The notes under the pieces: model-generated
What the model saw: only the letters and a program-made list of their open reading frames with translations
The model's database searches: none
What the model was told of the DNA's origin: nothing
Part shown: positions 27,929 to 33,388 of the stretch, piece by piece
Layout: each line of letters opens with the position of its first letter
How positions within the stretch are numbered: the first letter of the stretch is position 1
Origin: JBOGEN01 sp050743265
GTDB taxonomy: Bacteria > Actinomycetota > Actinomycetes > JBOGEN01
Assembly: GCA_050743265.1 (NCBI GenBank)
Contig: JBOGEN010000170.1
Location: forward strand, 1 to 33,388
Direction: 5' to 3'
Length of the DNA: 33,388 nt
Made by a program: the position numbers and the translations under genes

Positions 27929-28276
27929 ATGCAGCTGACGTGTCCGAAGTGCCAGGGCCCGATGCGCCAGTACGAGCGCAGCGGCATCACCGTCGACCAG
28001 TGCCACGACTGTCGCGGCATCTTCCTCGACCGCGGCGAGCTCGAGCGTCTCACCGACGCCGAGAACGCCTGGTTCGCCGGCCCGGGGGGCTCCGGCCCGG
28101 GGGGCTCGCAGAGCCGGGGGAAGTCGTACGACCGCGACCGTGACGACGACCGGGACCACCGCGACCGCGACCGGCACCGGGACTACGACGACGACAGGTC
28201 CCGGGGGTACGGGCAGCACGGCGACTACCGGCACAAGTCGCGCAAGAAGTCCTTCCTGGACGAGCTGTTCGGCTGA
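27929..28276 (+). CDS. TFIIB-type zinc-ribbon protein with RD-rich linker (115 aa)
   Basis: Member of the bacterial zf-TFIIB family. The N-terminal 45 residues hold CPKCQGPM (Cys5, Cys8) and QCHDCRGIFLDRGELERL, giving four zinc-binding cysteines. A Gly/Ser stretch (PGGSGPGGS) follows, then a mixed-charge region of alternating Arg, Asp, His and Tyr (about residues 66-104), and a conserved-looking C-terminal RKKSFLDELFG. Function is unknown. The family is common in bacteria as small stand-alone proteins. The mixed-charge tract is probably disordered and could support condensate-like or RNA contacts, which is speculation. Probably leaderless. Confidence 0.9.
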   Translation: MQLTCPKCQGPMRQYERSGITVDQCHDCRGIFLDRGELERLTDAENAWFAGPGGSGPGGSQSRGKSYDRDRDDDRDHRDRDRHRDYDDDRSRGYGQHGDYRHKSRKKSFLDELFG

Positions 28277-28344
28277 GCCCGTTCGGCTGGCCGGCACCCC
28301 ATCCGTGGACCCCTCGACCCCACACCCGGCCCGTGCGCCGGGGC

Positions 28345-28350
28345 TAGTGT
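28345..28350 (+). promoter_or_regulatory. -10 box TAGTGT for leaderless E1/transketolase-like mRNA
   Basis: TAGTGT is followed by 7 nt and the GTG at 28358. This supports GTG 28358 as the true start rather than the in-frame position at 28349, which would lie inside the -10 box. Confidence 0.5.
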
Positions 28351-28357
28351 GCCCGGC

Positions 28358-30736
28358 GTGACACAGGCCGACCAGACCCGCCAGACCGTCCCGCCGCTCG
28401 CCACCACGGTGCCCCTGCCGGTGGACCTGGACGTCCTGGCCGAGGTGCAGCGGCGCGTGCTGTGGCTCGCGACCCGCATCGTCGACGCGGCCAACCGCGA
28501 GCGGGAGACCGGCGACGGCGTCAAGGTCGGCGGTCACCAGGCCTCCTCGGCCTCGCTGGTCACCGCGATGACCGCGCTGTACTTCGCGCATCTCGGCCCG
28601 CACGACCGGGTCAGCGTCAAGCCGCACGCGTCCCCGGTGTTCCACGCGGTCCAGTACCTGTGCGGCGGGCTGGAGCGGGACTACCTCACCACGTTGCGGG
28701 CGGCGGGCGGCCTGCAGTCGTACCCGAGCCGGACGAAGGACCCCGACCGCGCGTACATCGACTTCTCCACGGGCTCGGTCGGGCTCGGCGCCGCCGCACC
28801 GCTGTTCGCCGCGGTCACCCGCCGGTACGTGGACGCCCACTTCGGCCCGCGCCCGGCGACCCGCTTCGTGGCGCTCATGGGGGACGCCGAGCTCGACGAG
28901 GGCAACGTGTGGGAGGCGATCTCCGACCCGGTCACCGCGGGGCTGGGCAACGTCATGTGGGTCGTCGACTTCAACCGTCAGTCACTCGACCGGGTCGTGC
29001 CCGGGGTGCGGATCGCCCAGCTCGCGTCCCAGTTCTCCGCGGCCGGGTGGCACGTCGTCCAGGTGAAGTACGGGCGCAAGCTGCTGGCCGCGTTCGAGCG
29101 GCCGCACGGGGAGGCGCTCCGGCGCTGGCTCGACGAGATGAGCAACGAGCAGTACCAGTCCCTGTTCGGCCTCGACGGCTCCGCGATGCGGGAGCGGTTC
29201 TGCACCGGGGCACCCGAGGAGGTCGGCCGCGCCCTCGCAGACGTGCCCGACGAGGAGCTCGTCGACCTGCTCACCGACCTCGGCGGCCACGACCTCGGCG
29301 CGATGCTCGACGCGTACGCCGAGTGCAACGCGGCGGCGGACCGGCCCAGTGTCGTGTTCGCGTACACGGTGAAGGGGTGGGGGCTGCCCACGGCGGGCAA
29401 CCCCCGCAACCACTCGGCGCTGCTCAGCGGCGAGCAGGTCGCACGGCTCCGTGAGGAGGTCGGGCTCACCCCGGCGACCGAGTGGGACCTGCTCGATCCC
29501 GCGTCCGAGGCCGGACGGTGGGTGGCCGAGCGTGCCGCCGCGCTGTCCCGCGACGAGCCGGAGCCACGCCTCGGCGTCACCGTGCCGGCCAGTGCCGGCA
29601 CGCGCGCCCCCCGCCGGCCGACCTCCACGCAGGAGTCCCTGGGGCGGCTCCTGGTGGACCTTTCCCGGGACGAGCACCTCGCCCCGTACCTCGTCACCGC
29701 GGCGCCGGACGTGGCCGTGACCACCAACCTCGCCGGGTTCATCAACAAGCTCGGCGTGTTCGCACCCGAGTCGCGGCCGGACTGGATGGAGCCCGACTCG
29801 CCGCTCCGGTGGCGCCAGTCGCCTACGGGCCAGCACCTCGAGCTGGGCATCTCGGAGATGAACCTGTTCCTGCTGCTCGGCCAGCTCGGCCTCGCGTGGG
29901 ACCTGTCCGGCCAGCCCCTGCTGCCCGTCGGCACGGTGTACGACCCGTTCGTCTGCCGCGGGCTCGACGCGTTCGTGTACGCGACGTACTCGGGCGCGCG
30001 GTTCGTCATCGCCGGCACCCCGTCCGGCGTCTCCCTGGCCCCGGAGGGCGGCGCGCACCAGTCGACCATCACCGCGTCCATCGGCCTGGAGCTGCCCGGG
30101 GTCACGTTGTGCGAGCCGGCGTACGGGGGGGCACTGGACTGGCTGCTCTGCGACGGGCTGCGGCGTATCGCGGACGCGGAGGAGGGCGCGGCGACGTACC
30201 TGCGCCTGTCCACCCGGCCGGTGGACCAGTCCCCGTTCGAGGCCGCGCGGGAGCGGTACGGCGAGGACGCGCTGCGCCGGCTCGTCCTCGCCGGCGGGTA
30301 CCGGCTGCGGGACGCGTCGGACGTCCGCGGCCCCGAGGTGTACCTCGCGGCGAGCGGTGCCGTGCTCCCCGAGGTTCTCGCCGCCGCGGACGAGCTCGCC
30401 GAGGACGGCGTCGCCGCGCACGTGGTCGACGTCACCTCGCTGGACCGGCTCTACACCGCCTGGCGTACGGGCCTGCGGGACGACGTGCGCACGGCCTCCG
30501 GCCCGCACCCGTGCGGCGTGCTGCGCGAGCTCTTCCCGAACCGTGCCCCGGTGGTGACCGTGCACGACGCCGCCTCCCACGCGATGGCCTGGCTCGGCTC
30601 GGCCATCGGCGCGCCTGCCGTCCCGCTCGGGGTGGACGCCTTCGGGCAGTCCGGCACCGTGACCGACCTGTACGGCCTGCACGACCTGCTGCCCGGCTCG
30701 GTGGTCAACGCAGCCCTGGCGGCCCTCGCCCTGTGA
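28358..30736 (+). CDS. AceE/transketolase-like thiamine-diphosphate enzyme (792 aa)
   Basis: Single-chain thiamine-diphosphate enzyme of the homodimeric E1 (AceE) or transketolase type. The N-terminal domain has GGHQASSASLVTAMTALYF, VSVKPHASPVFHAVQY and the cofactor motif GDAELDEG (175-182) followed by VVDFNRQSLD (Asn206). The third residue of the usual GDG is Ala here. The second domain begins about residue 423 (STQESLGRLL) and has LGISEMNLFLLLGQLGL with the conserved Glu, then EGGAHQSTITASIGLELPGVT. The C-terminal domain includes LAASGAVLPEVLAAADELAEDGVAAHVVDVTSLDRL (about 666-700). The layout fits a 2-oxoacid dehydrogenase E1, but no E2 or lipoyl protein is nearby, so the substrate is uncertain. 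An IclR-type gene follows, perhaps its regulator. Confidence 0.85.
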   Translation: MTQADQTRQTVPPLATTVPLPVDLDVLAEVQRRVLWLATRIVDAANRERETGDGVKVGGHQASSASLVTAMTALYFAHLGPHDRVSVKPHASPVFHAVQYLCGGLERDYLTTLRAAGGLQSYPSRTKDPDRAYIDFSTGSVGLGAAAPLFAAVTRRYVDAHFGPRPATRFVALMGDAELDEGNVWEAISDPVTAGLGNVMWVVDFNRQSLDRVVPGVRIAQLASQFSAAGWHVVQVKYGRKLLAAFERPHGEALRRWLDEMSNEQYQSLFGLDGSAMRERFCTGAPEEVGRALADVPDEELVDLLTDLGGHDLGAMLDAYAECNAAADRPSVVFAYTVKGWGLPTAGNPRNHSALLSGEQVARLREEVGLTPATEWDLLDPASEAGRWVAERAAALSRDEPEPRLGVTVPASAGTRAPRRPTSTQESLGRLLVDLSRDEHLAPYLVTAAPDVAVTTNLAGFINKLGVFAPESRPDWMEPDSPLRWRQSPTGQHLELGISEMNLFLLLGQLGLAWDLSGQPLLPVGTVYDPFVCRGLDAFVYATYSGARFVIAGTPSGVSLAPEGGAHQSTITASIGLELPGVTLCEPAYGGALDWLLCDGLRRIADAEEGAATYLRLSTRPVDQSPFEAARERYGEDALRRLVLAGGYRLRDASDVRGPEVYLAASGAVLPEVLAAADELAEDGVAAHVVDVTSLDRLYTAWRTGLRDDVRTASGPHPCGVLRELFPNRAPVVTVHDAASHAMAWLGSAIGAPAVPLGVDAFGQSGTVTDLYGLHDLLPGSVVNAALAALAL

Positions 30737-30759
30737 CCGCGGCGCGGCAGCGTCTCTCT

Positions 30760-30777
30760 CGCCGTGGAACCACGGCG
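30760..30777. promoter_or_regulatory. Perfect 8-bp palindrome before the IclR-type gene
   Basis: CGCCGTGG-AA-CCACGGCG is a perfect 18-bp inverted repeat, 23 nt after the E1-like stop and 81 nt before the IclR-type start. It could be the operator of the adjacent IclR-type regulator, whose family often binds palindromes of this size, or a terminator hairpin of the upstream gene. The 2-nt centre is too tight for an RNA loop unless one pair opens, which slightly favours an operator. Confidence 0.45.
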
Positions 30778-30845
30778 CCGGGCCTCGTGCTCGCCTCGTG
30801 GACGACGACGGGGTCTCGCGCTCGCTATGTGACACGCGGCAGGGC

Positions 30846-30851
30846 TACCGT
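30846..30851 (+). promoter_or_regulatory. -10 box TACCGT for leaderless IclR-type mRNA
   Basis: TACCGT is followed by CGCCCC (6 nt) and the GTG at 30858. No ribosome site is present. The in-frame upstream start at 30798 would place the promoter inside the gene and is rejected. Confidence 0.45.
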
Positions 30852-30857
30852 CGCCCC

Positions 30858-31490
30858 GTGGCGACCGAGACCTCGCAGACCCTGGACCGCGGGCTTCGCC
30901 TCCTCGCCCTCGTCGGGGAGGACGCGGCGGGGTTCACCGTCACGGAGCTTGCCACCGCCCTGGGGGTGAGCCGCACCGTCGTGTACCGCCTGCTCGCCAC
31001 GCTGGAGGAGCACGGGTTCGTGCGGCGCTCTGCTGACGGCCGGGTGCGGCTGGGGCTGGCGCTGCTGCAGGTTGCCCGGCGTGTCCAGCCGCTGCTGCGG
31101 GACGCGGCGATGCCCGTCCTGCGCCGCCTCGCGGAGGACCTCGGTGCCACCGCGCACCTCACCGTCGTGGACGCGGGGGAGGCCCTGGCCGTCGCCGTGG
31201 TGGAGCCGACCTGGACGGACTTCCACGTCGCGTACCGGGTGGGGTCACGGCACGCGCTCGACCGGGGGGCTGCGGGTCGGGCCATCCTCGCCGCACGCAC
31301 GGAGGTGGACGGCTACGTCTCGACGTCCGGCGAGCTGCAACCCGGTGCGCACGGCGTGGCCGCAGCGTTGACCGGGCTGACCGCGGTCGAGGGCAGCGTC
31401 GGCGTGGTCGCGCTCGGGGACCTCGACGTCGCCCGCGCCGGCCCCCGGGTGGTCAGGGCCGCGGCGGAGGTCGCGTCGGCGCTGGGCTGA
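30858..31490 (+). CDS. IclR-family transcriptional regulator (210 aa)
   Basis: DNA-binding regulator with an N-terminal winged helix-turn-helix (about residues 1-70): QTLDRGLRLLALVGE, then FTVTELATALGVSRTVVYRLLATLEEHGFV with the recognition helix at SRTVVYRLL. The C-terminal effector domain starts with VLRRLAEDLGATAHLTVV and has HALDRGAAGRAIL, the GxAxxA-like segment of this family. At 210 aa it is shorter than the usual 245-260, with the end of the effector domain cut down. It lies between the E1-like enzyme and the L-2-hydroxyglutarate oxidase, so either may be its target. A palindrome upstream is a candidate operator. Ligand unknown. Confidence 0.9.
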   Translation: MATETSQTLDRGLRLLALVGEDAAGFTVTELATALGVSRTVVYRLLATLEEHGFVRRSADGRVRLGLALLQVARRVQPLLRDAAMPVLRRLAEDLGATAHLTVVDAGEALAVAVVEPTWTDFHVAYRVGSRHALDRGAAGRAILAARTEVDGYVSTSGELQPGAHGVAAALTGLTAVEGSVGVVALGDLDVARAGPRVVRAAAEVASALG

Positions 31491-31502
31491 CGCCTGACCC
31501 AC

Positions 31503-31520
31503 GGCGGAGGTTCCCCCGCC
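31503..31520 (+). terminator. Short hairpin after the IclR-type gene
   Basis: GGCGG (31503-31507) pairs with CCGCC (31516-31520) around an 8-nt loop, 12 nt after the stop. A second hairpin, CGCCGG-CACC-CCGGCG, lies at 31541-31556. Either may end the upstream transcript. Confidence 0.35.
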
Positions 31521-31566
31521 CGGGGCAGCATGACCCGGTACGCCGGCACCCCGGCGGCCCGCGGCG

Positions 31567-31572
31567 TAGCCT
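31567..31572 (+). promoter_or_regulatory. Possible -10 box of lhgO
   Basis: TAGCCT lies 74 nt before the first base of the lhgO start codon, giving a leader of roughly 68 nt that carries a good ribosome site (GGGAGG). No -35 was identified. Confidence 0.3.
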
Positions 31573-31646
31573 CGCCGGGGCAACGAGACAACGAGGCAGT
31601 GGGACGAACCGGGGGCCGGAGCGGCCCGGACGAGCGGGAGGCACCG

Positions 31647-32849
31647 GTGGCGGAGCGGACAGTGGTCGTCGGGGGCGGCATCCTCGGGATTGCCGTGGCA
31701 CGACGCCTTCTCGAGGTCCGGCCGGACGACGAGGTCGTGGTGGTCGAGAAGGAGGGCGGCCTCGCCGCCCACCAGACCGGACGCAACTCCGGGGTCGTGC
31801 ACGCCGGGCTGTACTACACGCCGGGCTCCCTCAAGGCCACGCTCTGCCGACGGGGCGTGGGTCTGCTCCGCGACTTCTGCGTCGAGAAGGGCCTGCGCTA
31901 CCACGAGTGCGGCAAGGTCGTCGTCGCCCGGGACGAGACCGAGGAGCGGCGGCTCGCCGACATCCACACCCGCGCCCGTGCCAACGGCGTCCCCGGCATC
32001 CGCCTCGTGGGTGCGTCGCAGCTGCGCGAGCTGGAGCCGCATGTGACCGGCGTGGCCGCGCTGCACTCGCCGCACACTGCGGTCGTCGACTTCGCCGCGA
32101 TCACGCGCGCACTCGCCGAGGACGTGGAGAAGCGCGGCGGGCGCGTGCTCACCGGGCGTACGGTCACCGGGTTCCGTCACGAGACCGGGCACGTCGTCGT
32201 CGAGACGCCGTACGAGGACCTCGTCGCACAGCGGGTCGTGATCTGCGCGGGGCTGCACTCGGACCGGGTGGCACGGCTCGCCGGGGACGACGCCGACCCG
32301 CGCATCGTCCCGTTCCGCGGCGAGTACTACCTGCTCCGGCCGGACCGCCGCGACCTCGTCCGCGGTCTCGTCTACCCGGTGCCGGACCCGCGCTACCCGT
32401 TCCTCGGCGTGCACCTCACGCTGCGCCACGACGGGGAGGTGCTCGTCGGGCCGAACGCCGTCCTCGCGCTGGCGCGGGAGGGGTACGGCTGGGGCGCGCT
32501 GCGCCGCGAGGACCTTGCCGAGACGCTGCGCTGGCCGGGGTTCCGGGCGATGGCCCGGGTCCACTGGCGTACGGGGGCGCGCGAGATGGTGGGCTCGCTC
32601 AGCCGGCACGCGTTCGTCGCGGCGGCACGCCGGTACGTCCCCGAGCTGAAGGCCGACGACGTCCTGCCCGGCCCGTCCGGGGTGAGGGCCCAGGCCGTGG
32701 CGGCGGACGGCTCGCTGGTGGACGACTTCCGCCTCTCCTCGGTGGGCCGCGTCGTCGCTGTCCGCAACGCGCCCTCGCCCGCGGCGACGTCCTCCCTGGC
32801 GATCGCGGAGCGGCTCGTCGAGATGGTGCTGGCCGGCGACGTCACCTGA
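31647..32849 (+). CDS. lhgO: L-2-hydroxyglutarate oxidase (400 aa)
   Basis: FAD-dependent oxidase/dehydrogenase that returns L-2-hydroxyglutarate to 2-oxoglutarate. It belongs to the DAO-like flavoprotein fold: the Rossmann motif VVVGGGILGIAVARRLL (about residues 6-22) with EKE at the end of the second strand, then the strongly diagnostic HQTGRNSGVVHAGLYYTPGSLKA. PFRGEYYLL and a C-terminal VRNAPSPAATSSLAIAERL match the LhgO family. GTG 31647 has GGGAGG at 31636-31641; the 39 upstream in-frame codons run through the promoter and are rejected. It probably acts in metabolite repair. Followed by a hairpin and an acyl-CoA synthetase gene. Confidence 0.94.
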   Translation: MAERTVVVGGGILGIAVARRLLEVRPDDEVVVVEKEGGLAAHQTGRNSGVVHAGLYYTPGSLKATLCRRGVGLLRDFCVEKGLRYHECGKVVVARDETEERRLADIHTRARANGVPGIRLVGASQLRELEPHVTGVAALHSPHTAVVDFAAITRALAEDVEKRGGRVLTGRTVTGFRHETGHVVVETPYEDLVAQRVVICAGLHSDRVARLAGDDADPRIVPFRGEYYLLRPDRRDLVRGLVYPVPDPRYPFLGVHLTLRHDGEVLVGPNAVLALAREGYGWGALRREDLAETLRWPGFRAMARVHWRTGAREMVGSLSRHAFVAAARRYVPELKADDVLPGPSGVRAQAVAADGSLVDDFRLSSVGRVVAVRNAPSPAATSSLAIAERLVEMVLAGDVT

Positions 32850-32873
32850 GACGGGCGGGGCTGGCACGAGCAA

Positions 32874-32907
32874 CGGCCGGCGGCCCTGCGCGGGCGCCAC
32901 CCGGCCG
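32874..32907 (+). terminator. Possible hairpin after lhgO
   Basis: CGGCCGG (32874-32880) pairs with CCGGCCG (32901-32907), and within the 20-nt loop GGC/GCC pairs can extend the fold. It lies 24 nt after the lhgO stop. Confidence 0.4.
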
Positions 32908-32956
32908 GAGTGGTATCACCGGGGGTGACGAGCGCCTGAGCCCGGCGGGAGGCCGC

Positions 32957-33388
32957 ATGCCCGACCTGTCCTTCGACCCGCTCACGCCGACGGCGTACCT
33001 CGACCGTGCGGCCGAGGCGCACGGGGACCGTGTCGCGGTGGTCGACGGTGGGCAGCGGTGGACCTATCGCGAGCTGCACGACCGCTGCGGGCGGCTGGCG
33101 GGTGGGCTGGCCGAGCTGGCCGGCGGGCGTCCGGTGGCCGTGCTCGCGCCGAACAGCCACGTCATGCTCGAGTCGCACTTCGCGGTGCCGTGGGCCGGCG
33201 TCCCGCTGGTGGCGCTGAACACCCGGCTGTCCCCGGCCGAGCTCGCGTACATCGTCGGGCACAGCGAGGCGGGCCTGCTCGTCGTCGACGACGCGCTGGC
33301 CGAGGTGGGCCACCAGGTCGCGAGCCTGGTGGACGCGCGGTCGGCAGGTGCCCCACCCCTGCGGCTTGTGCGTGTCGGTGGGCCTCAG
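32957..33388 (+). CDS. Acyl-CoA synthetase (AMP-binding), N-terminal part, cut by window end
   Basis: The first 144 codons of an AMP-forming acyl-CoA synthetase (fatty-acid-CoA ligase type) run off the window end. The visible part matches the N-terminal subdomain: PLTPTAYLDRAAEAHGDRVA, then WTYRELHDRCGRLAGGL, VAVLAPNSHVMLESHFAVPWAG, VPLVALNTRLSPAELAYIV and GLLVVDD. The P-loop and the later AMP-binding motifs lie beyond the edge, so activity cannot be judged. ATG 32957 has a GGGAGG ribosome site at 32947-32952. Substrate length is unknown. This enzyme would make acyl-CoA of the kind used by acyl-CoA dehydrogenases such as the one at the other end of the window, but no operon link exists. Confidence 0.88.
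   Translation, partial: MPDLSFDPLTPTAYLDRAAEAHGDRVAVVDGGQRWTYRELHDRCGRLAGGLAELAGGRPVAVLAPNSHVMLESHFAVPWAGVPLVALNTRLSPAELAYIVGHSEAGLLVVDDALAEVGHQVASLVDARSAGAPPLRLVRVGGPQ

Noticed and set aside
28982..30835. 617-codon minus-strand open frame opposite the E1-like gene
   Set aside because: Antisense shadow; the sense strand encodes an enzyme with conserved motifs throughout.

Overview
The window is high-GC DNA (roughly 73% by eye), densely coded, with GTG starts, strong G/C third-position bias and several actinobacterial families: DUF3039, a TFIIB-type zinc ribbon, a factor-independent uricase, an LhgO-type oxidase and an AceE-like single-chain E1. This points to an Actinomycetota chromosome. 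A Micrococcales/Cellulomonadaceae-like host is my inference, not proven. I saw no rRNA, tRNA, insertion sequence, phage gene, CRISPR array or origin. No gene-free stretch exceeds about 210 bases.

Layout. 0-7.6 kb: an acyl-CoA dehydrogenase (-) faces a small zinc-ribbon protein and an archease-like protein (+). Then come a four-helix membrane protein (-), a malic enzyme with an ACT domain (+), a Pro/Ser/Thr-rich exported protein (-), a VanZ-like/YqgE pair (+), a small membrane protein (-) and DUF3039 (+). 7.6-11.8 kb: two secreted enzymes, an M43 metalloprotease and a multidomain ExeM/NucH-type nuclease. 11.9-22.4 kb: a purine (urate) degradation cluster, made of uricase, HIU hydrolase, a fused allantoicase-OHCU decarboxylase, allantoinase, an 8-oxoguanine/guanine deaminase and a three-subunit xanthine dehydrogenase. 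A winged-helix AAA-type ATPase on the opposite strand is embedded in it. 22.5-25.4 kb: a divergent pair, an atypical histidine kinase and an MFS transporter. 25.5-28.3 kb: an SF2 helicase, a thioredoxin with a SigR-like promoter and a zinc-ribbon protein. 28.4-33.4 kb: an AceE/transketolase-like enzyme, an IclR-type regulator, an L-2-hydroxyglutarate oxidase and the start of an acyl-CoA synthetase cut by the window end.

How the genes work together. Xanthine dehydrogenase (hypoxanthine/xanthine to urate) and the deaminase (8-oxoguanine to urate, or guanine to xanthine) would feed uricase. HIU hydrolase and OHCU decarboxylase then give S-allantoin, and allantoinase and allantoicase carry it to urea plus ureidoglycolate. 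No ureidoglycolate lyase, urease, purine permease or conventional regulator lies in the window.

Points most worth a second look: (1) a histidine kinase whose phosphoacceptor His is Arg, with a His three residues on; (2) the allantoicase-OHCU decarboxylase fusion; (3) the ATPase inside the purine cluster, apparently leaderless, with an 18-bp palindrome between its -35 and -10; (4) an archease-like protein with its conserved H-T-A-D motif changed to G-T-V-E; (5) a 21-nt-period tandem repeat between convergent genes; (6) a SigR-type promoter before thioredoxin; (7) many genes with a TANNNT box 6-7 nt before the start codon, indicating leaderless mRNAs.
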